This document shows, piece by piece, positions 47,844 to 56,843 of a stretch of DNA of 64,000 nt. The position numbers and the translations under genes were made by a program. The notes beneath the pieces are model-generated. The model saw only the letters and a list, made by a program, of their open reading frames with translations, did no database searches and was not told the origin of the DNA. The stretch spans positions 1,798,001-1,862,000 of the forward strand of contig NZ_CP073760.1 of the NCBI RefSeq assembly GCF_018399035.1, in the 5' to 3' direction. This DNA comes from Thiocapsa sp. GTDB lineage: Bacteria; Pseudomonadota; Gammaproteobacteria; Chromatiales; Chromatiaceae. The first letter of the stretch is position 1. Each line of letters starts with the position of its first letter.

Positions 47844-50800
47844 CTACCCCAAACGGTGGACCCAAACCCGCTCTTCGCCCGGATCGAGCTGCCGGGCCTG
47901 CGCGATGTCGCGGCCGTGGTGCGTGAAGAGGATCACCTGCGTCTTGGCCGAGAAGTCGGCCAGGGTCGCGAGTGTGGCGAGCGCGCGCTCGTCGTCGAAC
48001 TGGATGAGGATGTCGTCGACGACGAACGGCATCGGCTCGGCGGCTTGGAGATACTGCTCCAGGTTGGCAAGGCGCAGCGCCAGATAGAGCTGATCACGGG
48101 TGCCCGTGCTCATCGCCTCCACGCGCAGTCGCTCGCCGCTGTTGCGCAGACCGACCAGAACGGGCTGGTCGGCCTCGTCGAAATCGGTCTCGACCGCACT
48201 GAAGGCGCCGCAGGTCAGGCGCGCGAAATAGCGGCTGGTGCGCCCGAGGATCGGGTCGCTGTTTTGGCGGCGGAAGCGTTCGATCTCGTCGCGCAGGATG
48301 CGCGCCCCGAGCTTGAGTCGGACATACTGCTCGGCATGGGTGCGGATGCCGGCGAGAAGCTGTTGGGCCTCCTCGGCGAGCGCGGCGGCGGTGCCCTCCC
48401 CGCCCATCGCCTTGAGTGCGCGATCGGCGTCGGCCTTCTCTTCGATCAGTGCGCGGTGCGCCGGACGCAGCTCCTGCTCGAGGCGCGCGTCGATCTCGGA
48501 GAGCCGCACGGCGACCCGATCCTGATCGACGGCGGCCGCCTCGTGGGCGAGCGCATCGATCCCGAGGCCGTCACCGGCACGCATGAGTGCGCGCTCGACA
48601 TCCGCAAGCTCGGCGGCCAGTCGCCGCCGGCCGTGGACGCGCTCCTCGATCAGCGGCAAATGCTCCGGCGCATCGCAGGCGGCCTGACGACACAGCTCGG
48701 CGAGGACACGATCGGCCGCCGCGATCGCCGTCTCCGAGTCGCGAATCTCCTCCTCGGTGCGACTCGCCTGGGCGCGCAACTCGTCGAGTCGCGTCCTGAT
48801 GGCGCGTTGCTCGTCGAGCCGGGCATGCAGCATCAAGATCGACTCCTCCACCGGACGGTCCAGCAGATCGACCGCGAGCCGACCGAGACAGTCGCGGGTC
48901 TGCGCAACGAAGGCATCGGCATCCCGATCGATGCCGGCGATGCGTGTCCTCAAGAGCGCCCCGGCCTCGACCTTCGCCACCGCATCCGCGATCACCTGAA
49001 GATCGTCCGAGACCTCGCCGGGGCCGGCATCCGGCGCGAGTCCGAGCTCGGCCATGAGCGCCGTCCAGTCCGCCTGCCATGCGGCGTGCGCGGTCTCTGC
49101 ATCCGACAGCTCGCGGCTCAGGTGTCGAGCACGCCCCTGCAGCTCCGCAACCTCATGCTCCAGCGCAAGACGCGCACGCTCATCCTCCTCCGCAGCGCGC
49201 AGTCGCCCCTCGGCCAACCCGATGAGGCCGCCGAGCTCGGGCCCGGCGAGTGCCGGGGACCCGGGTTCGACAGCCGCGTCCGGGATGCCGAGTGCGCTCA
49301 GGAGCGCCGCGCGATACGATGCCCGCAGTGCCTCGCGGGTCTCGATGCGTTCGCGCAGCACGTCGGCCTGGAGGATCCGCTCGCGAAGCCGCGTGGCGCG
49401 CGCTAGCCAGGGCAGCATCTCGGACGGCGGCAGCGGGGTCAGGCCGCAGGGCGACCAGAGCCCATGCCATGCCTCCTCGGAACGGGCGACAGACACCGCC
49501 AGCGCGCCCAGCGCGCGCTCGGTCTCGTCAAGCTCACGCTGCGCGGCCTCCAGTCGTGCGCGGGTCGTCGCCCGGTCATGAACGCGCCCGGCCTCGCGAC
49601 GCAGCCGATCGGCGACCTCGTCGGCCCCGGTCAAGGCGCCCTCGAAGGCATCCGCAAGAGGTGCCTCGGTGTCGTACAGCCGTGCCTCGGCGCCGACATC
49701 CTCGCCGCCGAGCCATGCCCGCTTCACGATCGACCAGCCCCGATCGCGATGCGTACGGGACTGCGTCAGATCATCCTCGGACGGCACCGAGCCGCTCAGC
49801 TCCAGCACACGCAGGGCCTCCTCGCATCGCCGACACTCGGCGCCCACCTCCGAACGTTTCGACTCCAAGGCCTGCCGTTGTTCGTTCAGCGCGCGGGTGT
49901 CGTCCGCGAAGCGTCGCAGACTCTCCTCGTCCGGCAGGGGTGCGGCAAGCAGATCGGCCAACCCGCCCGACCAGAGACCGAGTGCGGACAGCCCCTGCTC
50001 GCACGTCTTCAGTTGAGCCGCCAGCGCGAGGCCGTCCTCGACGAGCGTCTGATCCAGGTCTCCGGCACGGCGCGCGGAATCGAGCGCGGTCTGTAGATCG
50101 ATCGAAACCTCAGCCGTGGGCAGATCGGCCAGCGCCGCGGTGCGCAGCCCGAGGCGCTCTTGCGTCTCGGCGAGATCGGCACGGGTCTTGGCGAGCGCGT
50201 CGATCACGGCGGCCTTGCGGGCGCCGAGCTCGGTCGCGCGTCGTCTGCGCGCGAGCAGCGGCTTCAGTCGAGTCACATCGGCAGACGCCGGATCGCGCGC
50301 AAGGTCCGGCCGCACCTGTTGCAGCAGCGCGCTCGCCTCGGACTCTCGACGCGCCAGCTCGGCGACCAGCTCGGTGCGATCCTGCGCGGCCTTGCGATGG
50401 CTGCCGAGCCGCTCGCGCAGGTCGTCGATCGACTCGGACTCCCGGAGCAGATCATCCGACACGGCATCGCTCAGCTCGCGAACGAGCACGCGCAACCCGT
50501 CGAGCCGGTGCTGTGCATTGGCCCGGGCCTCGGCGGCACGGGCCAGTTTGGCAACCGCCTCCTCGCGGCGGGTCGCGAAATCCTCGGCAAGCACGGGCAC
50601 GGCTCCGATCCCCTCCAACTGCTCCCGCAGCCGGGCCATGCGCACCAGATCCGGGAGGGTGCGCCGAATGCGTTCGAGCCGGCTGCGCTCGAGCGTCATC
50701 TGCGCGATCTCCGTGTCCATCGCCGCCAGCTCGCGAATCGCCCGATCGAGCGATGACTTGGCCTGCTCCCAGTCACGGACCGAAAGACTCGCATCGCGCA

Positions 50801-51386
50801 CGCGGCGCTCGGTCTCGCCGAGCTCGCCGATCAAGGCGTTGATCCGCGGCTTGGAGGCGCGCGGCAGAAAGAGCCCGTTGGCCTCTTGATCGAGTCGATC
50901 CAGAACCCGGTGGATCGCGGTGGCGCCGAGCGCGGTCCCGAACAGCGCCTCGGCCTCCCTGCCGCGCTCTTCGAGCAGGGTTTGGCCGCCGCCGACCAGG
51001 CTCTCGTAATCGATCCCGAAGAGACGCTCGAACAGGCCGTCGTCCACCTCGCCCAGGAAGGGCAGCAGTGCATCCTCGCCGATCGCCTTTCCGTCCGGAT
51101 CGAGCAGGGTGCTCTTGCGGCCCTTGCGTCGGACGAATTCAATCTCCTCGCCGTGGTGGTTGCGCAGACGCCCGCCGAGCCGCAGCTCCTGCTTGCCGTG
51201 TCGGAAGTCATCGCGGGTGCGCTCCTGGATCCCGAAGAGCAAGCCGCGCAGTGCACGCAGTGCCGAGCTTTTTCCGGCCTCGTTGGGACCAAACACCAGG
51301 TGCAGGCCCTCGCAGCCGCCGCTCAGATCGAGACGGCGGTCGGTGAAGGGACCGAATGCGCGCAGGTCCAGCTCCAGGATCTTCAT
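47844..51386 (-). CDS. YhaN-type SMC-like ATPase
   Basis: 1180 residues. The N-terminal half of an ABC/SMC ATPase has Walker A FGPNEAGKSS near 32-41. Then come very long coiled coils (about 180-1000), and the C-terminal half carries the Walker B region MPFVVDDILIQFDD and the D-loop/H-loop LFTHHGRD. This is the Rad50/SbcC-like YhaN family. It forms a pair with the phosphoesterase YhaO, whose end overlaps its start (ATGA). A role in DNA end processing or repair is inferred by analogy to Rad50-Mre11. Confidence 0.85.
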   Translation of the reverse strand: MKILELDLRAFGPFTDRRLDLSGGCEGLHLVFGPNEAGKSSALRALRGLLFGIQERTRDDFRHGKQELRLGGRLRNHHGEEIEFVRRKGRKSTLLDPDGKAIGEDALLPFLGEVDDGLFERLFGIDYESLVGGGQTLLEERGREAEALFGTALGATAIHRVLDRLDQEANGLFLPRASKPRINALIGELGETERRVRDASLSVRDWEQAKSSLDRAIRELAAMDTEIAQMTLERSRLERIRRTLPDLVRMARLREQLEGIGAVPVLAEDFATRREEAVAKLARAAEARANAQHRLDGLRVLVRELSDAVSDDLLRESESIDDLRERLGSHRKAAQDRTELVAELARRESEASALLQQVRPDLARDPASADVTRLKPLLARRRRATELGARKAAVIDALAKTRADLAETQERLGLRTAALADLPTAEVSIDLQTALDSARRAGDLDQTLVEDGLALAAQLKTCEQGLSALGLWSGGLADLLAAPLPDEESLRRFADDTRALNEQRQALESKRSEVGAECRRCEEALRVLELSGSVPSEDDLTQSRTHRDRGWSIVKRAWLGGEDVGAEARLYDTEAPLADAFEGALTGADEVADRLRREAGRVHDRATTRARLEAAQRELDETERALGALAVSVARSEEAWHGLWSPCGLTPLPPSEMLPWLARATRLRERILQADVLRERIETREALRASYRAALLSALGIPDAAVEPGSPALAGPELGGLIGLAEGRLRAAEEDERARLALEHEVAELQGRARHLSRELSDAETAHAAWQADWTALMAELGLAPDAGPGEVSDDLQVIADAVAKVEAGALLRTRIAGIDRDADAFVAQTRDCLGRLAVDLLDRPVEESILMLHARLDEQRAIRTRLDELRAQASRTEEEIRDSETAIAAADRVLAELCRQAACDAPEHLPLIEERVHGRRRLAAELADVERALMRAGDGLGIDALAHEAAAVDQDRVAVRLSEIDARLEQELRPAHRALIEEKADADRALKAMGGEGTAAALAEEAQQLLAGIRTHAEQYVRLKLGARILRDEIERFRRQNSDPILGRTSRYFARLTCGAFSAVETDFDEADQPVLVGLRNSGERLRVEAMSTGTRDQLYLALRLANLEQYLQAAEPMPFVVDDILIQFDDERALATLATLADFSAKTQVILFTHHGRDIAQARQLDPGEERVWVHRLG

Positions 51387-52654
51387 TCTTCGCTCTCCGG
51401 GCCGGCGCCTTGCCCGCGCAGCCGCTCCACCAAGAGTGCCTTCACGTCCTCGAGGCAGCCGGACAGATACTCGGGGTCCGCTGGATCGAACGGATCATCG
51501 CCGCCGCGCAAGGCGGGCGGCAGCTTGAGGGCCAGCGCATCGACCTCCTCGCTCAGTGCGGAGAGACGCTCGCCGTCGACCTCCAAGGCGTGGATGGTGC
51601 GCAGCAGGCCGCCGAAGGCATCCTCGCGCGACAGCTCGGAGACCATCGCCGACGGATGCGTCTCCACGACCAGTTTCTCGATCCAGACGTCCGCCAGACC
51701 TGCGGAGGACACCATGGCCCGACACTCGTTGATCAGGCGCTCATGCTCGGCGTGCAGGCGCGAATGGATCGGACTGCGCCCGACGAGACGCAGACGTGTG
51801 GCGAGAAGACGGCCCTCGGCCGCGTCCGACGCCTCGGCAAGCGCGTGCTCGACCAGCGGGAGGATCTGGTCCAGGCTGCGCACGTCGCTCACAGTCACCG
51901 GGCAGATCGCCCAACGCACGACATCGAGCGCCCGCGGCTCGATGTCCACGACCTGGCCCTCCTCGACCCGCACCAGGGTGCAGCCTTTCGGCCCCGTCTC
52001 GCGGATATGGCGGCCCTGGATGTTGCCCGGGAAGAGGATATAGGGGTCATCCGCGATCAACTCGCGCTGGTGGACATGGCCGAGCGCCCAATACTGGTAC
52101 CCTTTTGCTCTCAGGCCGTCCGCAGTGCAGGGCGCGTAGGGCTCATGGCCGGGTCGCCCGTCGAGCGAGGTGTGGAGCAACCCGATGTTGAAGAGTGCGG
52201 GATCGCCTTGCGGATAGGCCCGGCTCAGGTCGTCCGTCACCGCGCGGCTCGGAAACCCTTGAGCGTGGATGGCCACGCCGAGGTGCTCGAGGACCCAGGT
52301 CTCGGGTGCGCGCGTGGCGAAGACCGAGAGATTCGGCGGCGGGCGCAGCGCCTTGGTGATTTGACTCGCGGCATCGTGGTTGCCGGCGATCAGGAAGACC
52401 GGGATCCCATGATCGTTGAGACGACCCATCTGGCCGGAGAAGAAGAGTCCGGTGTTGTAGTCGCGCCAGTCCCCGTCGTAGATGTCGCCGGCCAGCAGGA
52501 CGAAGTCGACCGACTCCTCGATCGCGAGTGCGACCAGATTCTCGAAGGCCCGGCGGGTCGCCCCGCGGATCTCCTCGACCGGTGCGCCCTCGTAGCGTTC
52601 GAGTCCGCGCAGCGGGCTGTCGAGATGCACATCGGCGGCATGCAGGAATCTCAA
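51383..52654 (-). CDS. YhaO-type Mre11/SbcD-like phosphoesterase
   Basis: 423 residues from TTG at 52654, chosen because GAGGAG lies six bases before it and the protein then opens MRFLHAADVHLDSPLRG. Calcineurin-like metal motifs are in order: DVHLDSP near residue 8, GDIYDG near 57, GNHDAA near 91 and GHVHQ near 208. It would act as the nuclease partner of the SMC-like ATPase encoded next, with which it overlaps by four bases. Confidence 0.87.
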   Translation of the reverse strand: MRFLHAADVHLDSPLRGLERYEGAPVEEIRGATRRAFENLVALAIEESVDFVLLAGDIYDGDWRDYNTGLFFSGQMGRLNDHGIPVFLIAGNHDAASQITKALRPPPNLSVFATRAPETWVLEHLGVAIHAQGFPSRAVTDDLSRAYPQGDPALFNIGLLHTSLDGRPGHEPYAPCTADGLRAKGYQYWALGHVHQRELIADDPYILFPGNIQGRHIRETGPKGCTLVRVEEGQVVDIEPRALDVVRWAICPVTVSDVRSLDQILPLVEHALAEASDAAEGRLLATRLRLVGRSPIHSRLHAEHERLINECRAMVSSAGLADVWIEKLVVETHPSAMVSELSREDAFGGLLRTIHALEVDGERLSALSEEVDALALKLPPALRGGDDPFDPADPEYLSGCLEDVKALLVERLRGQGAGPESEE

Positions 52655-52820
52655 GGCGATCTCCTCGTTCCGTGTATTTTGGTCCCTCTCGCCGAGGGTG
52701 CGTCGGCGGCGAAGACCGATGCGCTCGGCTCGATTTCCAGGTGCGCAGCGCCATATCCGCGGGGTGCGCTTGCCGTTCAACCGCGTGTTCCGGGATCAAC
52801 TCAACCAGAAGAGGCCGCCG

Positions 52821-53888
52821 ATGATCCGCTCCAAGAGCACTCAGTGCGAGCGATCCGACCCGCCGCCGCGTCGGCACGACACCGACGCCGCTCGCGCCTG
52901 GTCGCTGATTCTGAGTGCCGCACGACTGGCGCGCAATGCCGCCTGGTCGCTGGATCATCCGCTGGCCTTGCGTGCCGACCCCGACGGACGGGTGTCGCCC
53001 GTCGACCCGGCACATCGCTCGCAAGCGGATCTGCTCTGGCTCCCGCGGGCGGGCTGGCGCGCCGGAGATCGGGCAGCGGATCGCACCGAGGATTGCCATG
53101 ACGAGGATCCGGCGCTCGCACTCTTCGATCTCTATCTTCCCTTGTGCCGCCCGCATCCGGGTCCGGTCGAGGTCATCGCCCATCTCGGTCAGAGCATCGA
53201 TGGCTACATCGCCACGGCCGACGGGGATGCCCGCTTCGTCACCGGCGAGGCCAACATTCGCCACCTGCACCGCATGCGTGCGCTCAGCGATGCCGTGCTG
53301 GTCGGCGCCGAGACCGTCGCCGCGGACGATCCGCGCCTGACCACGCGGATGGTCCCCGGACCGAATGCGGTACGGGTGGTCTTGGACCCGCGACGACGTC
53401 TGTCCTGCGAGCGTTATCTCTTCAACGACGGCGAGGCCGAGACACTGCTGTGTTGCGATCGCGCCCGCATCCGGCCCGGCGAGAAACACCACCGGCAGGC
53501 CGAGCTGATCGGGGTGCCGGCCGAGTCCGACGGGCTCGATCTGGGTGCGCTCCTGCGCGCCCTTGCCGAGCGGGGTCTGCGCAGGATCTTCATCGAAGGC
53601 GGCGGCGCCACGGTCTCGCGATTCCTGCAGGCCGGGCGGCTGTCGCGCCTGCAGATTGCGGTCGCCCCGCTCGTGATCGGCAGTGGTCGGCCGGGTGTGC
53701 GACTGCCGCCGACCGAACGCTTGGCGGATGCCTTGCGCCCGGCGACGCGTATCTTTCGTATGGGCGAGGACGTGCTGTATGACTTCGATCTGAGCGCGGA
53801 AGCGCCTGATCATTCCCCCGATGCGCCCCCCCAAATTACGATCAACGACGTTGCAATCAGCCGAGCGGAGCTCTCCCGCATCCGCTAA
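52821..53888 (+). CDS. RibD C-terminal-type reductase
   Basis: 355 residues from the ATG at 52821. The last about 230 residues form a RibD_C/dihydrofolate-reductase-like domain (VEVIAHLGQSIDGYIA, then MRALSDAVLVGAETVAADDP and RIFIEGGGATVSRFL), which reduces a ribosylated pyrimidine or pterin with NADPH. The first about 120 residues are of no known type. No deaminase domain is present, so this is not a full RibD. The stop TAA (53886-53888) is supplied by the palindromic element. It faces the pterin-type cluster; I infer a role as pterin reductase. Confidence 0.82.
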   Translation: MIRSKSTQCERSDPPPRRHDTDAARAWSLILSAARLARNAAWSLDHPLALRADPDGRVSPVDPAHRSQADLLWLPRAGWRAGDRAADRTEDCHDEDPALALFDLYLPLCRPHPGPVEVIAHLGQSIDGYIATADGDARFVTGEANIRHLHRMRALSDAVLVGAETVAADDPRLTTRMVPGPNAVRVVLDPRRRLSCERYLFNDGEAETLLCCDRARIRPGEKHHRQAELIGVPAESDGLDLGALLRALAERGLRRIFIEGGGATVSRFLQAGRLSRLQIAVAPLVIGSGRPGVRLPPTERLADALRPATRIFRMGEDVLYDFDLSAEAPDHSPDAPPQITINDVAISRAELSRIR

Positions 53889-54078
53889 ACCGCGTCCAGA
53901 GCGCGATGCTCGTTTTCGAGTGAGCTCGACGTTTGGTGAATCCACGACCCTTAGCGGGGGACGCGGTTTAAAATTTTATATTTTTAAACACCTTAAACCG
54001 CGCCGGCTCCAGCGGTCGTCAAGTCCGCCGAGGCCGATCCCATCCAAGAACATCGCATACCACTCCGGGCGCGGTTTA
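53886..54078. mobile_element. TA-flanked composite palindromic element, copy 4, between convergent genes
   Basis: Unit A (53886-53970) and unit B (53994-54078) are 85 bp each with a 23-bp linker (53971-53993). Both edges make stop codons: TAA of the RibD-type gene on the left and TAA of the methyltransferase gene on the right, read from the other strand. Deleting 53888-54076 and one TA gives CGCTAAGCC, in which the plus gene would end TAA and the minus gene TAG, sharing the TA. The inner stem of unit A keeps pairing through G-T wobbles (CTCGTT/AGTGAG). Confidence 0.88.
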
Positions 54079-54951
54079 AGCCCGCCGCGGGATGGCGAGA
54101 AGATCGCGATGACCGACGTTGATTCGGGAGCAACCGCGCTCGACGGCGGCGAGCCGAACCGCCTCCCAGTGCGCGATCCCCGCCTGATCCGATGCGGGCG
54201 CCTCTTCGCGGGCTGCCCGGGACCAGCCGCGGATCAGGGCCGCCTGCAGCTCCCGTTCCGAGCGTCGAATCCGCCAGTCGCTCGTCCGCACCTCGACCCA
54301 ATAACCCCGCGCGGCCGCCAAGATCGCCAACCGACCGTTCGCGCTCGGTCCCAGGGCCGGGCCGAATCCCTTGTCGCGACCCTGATGGCGATTCACCGCC
54401 TCGATCACCTCGCGATCGAGGCTCAAGGCGGGCTCGAAGGCCACGCGGCCGTCGTAGGTCAAGGCCGTCAGGATCGGCACGCGGACCTTCGCGCACTGCG
54501 AGACCAACCCGGCGAGCCAGGTCTCCGACACCAGATCGAGCAGCGCAGAGGCGGTGACCAACCCGATGCCTTCGATCGGAAGCGCGTCCAAATCGCGCGC
54601 GAGGTCGAAGCGACGGGGCGCCAGCGTGCAGGTCAGGTCAGGCTCGGCCCCCGTGACCCGTCGATCGGTCGCGTCCCAATCAAAACCCGATGCCTGCGCC
54701 CACGCTTGGGTTTCCTCGGCCAAACGATCCAAAAGGTCGGCATCCGCATCCAGACAGAGCCATGCCTGCGCACCGCCCAAGACCGGCGCCAGGGCATGCA
54801 GGTTGGAGCCGGTCCCGCACCCCAGGTCCAGGATATGAAGCATCTGCCCTTTCGGAAGCTGCGGACGCAACAAGAGCGGCAGATCGGCGGCTCGGGCACG
54901 GCGATCCGCGGGCGCGCGCAGTCGCAACCAGTCGGCGTCGAAATCACCCAT
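54076..54951 (-). CDS. SAM-dependent methyltransferase of the pterin-type cluster
   Basis: 291 residues from ATG 54951 ([12 protein letters not shown]). The SAM-binding motif ILDLGCGTGSN lies near residue 40, and the Asp of motif II in CLDADADLLD near 66. The acceptor is unknown. Its start overlaps the glycosyltransferase stop by eight bases, so the two are co-translated. Its stop TAA is provided by the palindromic element. Its place in the cluster suggests it methylates the glycosylated product. Confidence 0.85.
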   Translation of the reverse strand: MGDFDADWLRLRAPADRRARAADLPLLLRPQLPKGQMLHILDLGCGTGSNLHALAPVLGGAQAWLCLDADADLLDRLAEETQAWAQASGFDWDATDRRVTGAEPDLTCTLAPRRFDLARDLDALPIEGIGLVTASALLDLVSETWLAGLVSQCAKVRVPILTALTYDGRVAFEPALSLDREVIEAVNRHQGRDKGFGPALGPSANGRLAILAAARGYWVEVRTSDWRIRRSERELQAALIRGWSRAAREEAPASDQAGIAHWEAVRLAAVERGCSRINVGHRDLLAIPRRA

Positions 54952-56008
54952 CGTGCACACCTTCCAAGACGCAGCCGAGCTCGGCGCTTGCAGCATCCCA
55001 ACCGCCCAGGCGAGCGCGCGCAGACCGAGCGCCCGCAGCCAGACTGCGGCGCAGCCCCGCATCGTCCAGCACCCGGGCCAAGGCGACCTCGAGCGCCGCG
55101 GGATCGTCGGGCTCCACCAAGAGCCCCGCATCCGCAGGCACCAGGTTCGGGATCGGCCCGATCCCGGTGCTGACGATCGGCAGACCGCGCGCCAGCGCCT
55201 CGGTCAGGACCATGCCGTAGCCCTCGAAGCGGGTCGGCAGGACGAACAGGTCCGCCCGATGATAAAAGACGTCGAGCCGAGGCTCGTCGACCGCGCCCGC
55301 AAAGTTCACGCGATCGGACAGACCCAAGCGCTCGGAGAGACAGCGCAAGGCGATGCTGGTCCGCGTGCAGCGGGTCAGGCTGCCGACACAGTCCAACCGC
55401 CAGGGCCGATCGACCAGAGGCGCGAGTGCGCGCAAAAGGATGTCATGACCCTTGCGCGGTGTCGTGGCGGCCACGCAGAGCAGGTTCAGGACGGATTCGT
55501 CCGAGCCTGCCGCGAGCGGCGCCGGATCGGTGCCGGGCTCGACGACGCGAATCCGCTCCTTCGGGACCCCGTAGTCGCGGATCAGGATGTCCGCGGTCGC
55601 GGCGCTGGTGACCACCACTCGGCGGGCGACCGCCAAGGCCCGTGATTCGCTCATGCGCAATGCTTCGGCCCGCGCGGCAAAGATACCCGTCTCCAAAGCG
55701 AGGGGGTGATGCACCAGCGCGATCAAGCGCAAACGTCGTGCGTGGAGGGCGGCAACATCCCCGAGCAGTCCGAAGGCCAACCCGTCGATGATCACCAGGT
55801 CGCCGTCCGGGATGATTGCGAGGCGGCGGTCGGCATCCGCCAAAGCATCCGCGGTCGGCTCGGGAAAGCTGTCGTCGAGACGCTCGGTCCGGACGTGCCG
55901 ACCCAGGCGACGCAAGCCGTCGATGATCCGCCGATCGTAGCGATAGCCGCCGGTCGGCGTGGCCAGGTCACCGGGGATCAGGAACCAGATGGGGCCTGCC
56001 TGTTTCAT
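54944..56008 (-). CDS. GT4-type glycosyltransferase of the pterin-type cluster
   Basis: 354 residues with the GT-B fold: N-terminal [19 protein letters not shown] with the Gly-Gly of the GT4 family, and the C-terminal donor-binding part with [19 protein letters not shown], the usual E-x7-E motif. It transfers a sugar from a nucleotide donor. It overlaps the upstream PTPS-like gene by four bases (ATGA). Given the PTPS-like, reductase and methyltransferase neighbours, the acceptor may be a pterin; this is inference. Confidence 0.85.
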   Translation of the reverse strand: MKQAGPIWFLIPGDLATPTGGYRYDRRIIDGLRRLGRHVRTERLDDSFPEPTADALADADRRLAIIPDGDLVIIDGLAFGLLGDVAALHARRLRLIALVHHPLALETGIFAARAEALRMSESRALAVARRVVVTSAATADILIRDYGVPKERIRVVEPGTDPAPLAAGSDESVLNLLCVAATTPRKGHDILLRALAPLVDRPWRLDCVGSLTRCTRTSIALRCLSERLGLSDRVNFAGAVDEPRLDVFYHRADLFVLPTRFEGYGMVLTEALARGLPIVSTGIGPIPNLVPADAGLLVEPDDPAALEVALARVLDDAGLRRSLAAGARSARARLGGWDAASAELGCVLEGVHDG

Positions 56009-56421
56009 GCATGCGGCTGTTGGGGCAGATCGGAGGCGTAGGCCGCCCAGGCGACGTGTGACTCGCTGAGCTGCACGCGCAGGGCCGTGATCGCATGGGC
56101 ACCCTCGCCGAGCGCGCCTGCACTCAATTGCGCGGCCATGCGATCGAAGATGACACGCGCGAGAAATTCGGTCGAGGTATTGCGGCCCTGGAAGTCCGGC
56201 TCCTCGTCCAGATTCCGATAGTCCAGATCGGCCAAAAGCGCACGCAGTGTCTGGCTGGCGAGCCCGATGTCGAGCACCAGCCCGTCGGCGTCCAACTCGG
56301 GACGGCGGAACTCCACATCCACCACGTAGGTGGCCCCGTGCAGCCGCTGTGCCGGTCCGAAGACATCCCCTCGAAAGCTATGCGCGATCATGATGTGGTC
56401 GCGAACACAGACGCTGTACAT
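56005..56421 (-). CDS. Divergent 6-pyruvoyl-tetrahydropterin-synthase-like protein
   Basis: 138 residues from ATG 56421 ([18 protein letters not shown]). The T-fold pattern of PTPS/QueD is clear: HSF near residue 14, [33 protein letters not shown] and the final [10 protein letters not shown]. Two hallmark residues are missing: the second His of the HGH zinc motif is Ala (HGA), and the catalytic Cys usually just before it is absent. It likely has a changed reaction on a dihydroneopterin-type substrate. It opens the three-gene block that continues with glycosyltransferase and methyltransferase. Confidence 0.82.
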   Translation of the reverse strand: MYSVCVRDHIMIAHSFRGDVFGPAQRLHGATYVVDVEFRRPELDADGLVLDIGLASQTLRALLADLDYRNLDEEPDFQGRNTSTEFLARVIFDRMAAQLSAGALGEGAHAITALRVQLSESHVAWAAYASDLPQQPHA

Positions 56422-56568
56422 GCGTGTCTCCTGCCCCGGTTGTTGTACACGCAGAAAGGATAACCGAAACGGCATCCGTCGGCGTACTGATCCGCAGACG
56501 AGATCCGCCGGGGATCCGTTGGGTTATCATCGGAACCATCTCGACAGAGTCCCGACCGGAGGACGGCC

Positions 56569-56843
56569 ATGCCGCGCAAGACCTTGCCCATCGGTATCCA
56601 GACCTTCCGCGAGATCCGCGAGGAGGACTATTACTATGTCGACAAGACCGGGTTTGCGCTGAGACTCATCGAAACCGGCAAGTATTACTTCCTCGCGCGC
56701 CCGCGCCGATTCGGCAGCTCAAGAACCGCGGCTATGCCGAGAAATACCGCGCCTCGGGTCAACCGATCCATCTCGTGGGCGTGGAGCTCAGCCGGGAAAA
56801 ACGTACCGTGGTCGGATTCGAGGTCGAAACCCTGAGCGCTTGA
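56569..56843 (+). pseudogene. AAA-ATPase/PDDEXK (DUF1703-type) gene with internal deletion
   Basis: The first 48 residues (MPRKTLPIGIQTFREIREED, then YYYVDKTGFALRLIE and FLARPRRFG) are the start of the AAA-ATPase_like family just before its P-loop. At about 56720 the sequence jumps, in another frame, to the extreme C-terminus (LKNRGYAEKYRASGQPIHLV, then VGFEVETL). Intact proteins have about 500 residues, so about 400 were lost. The remnant separates the dehydrogenase gene from the PTPS-like gene and lies on the opposite strand, so it marks an insertion between them. Confidence 0.8.

Noticed and set aside
47856..50842. Two long plus-strand frames across yhaN
   Set aside because: Both are shadows of the coiled-coil ATPase gene, whose N- and C-terminal ATPase motifs are intact.
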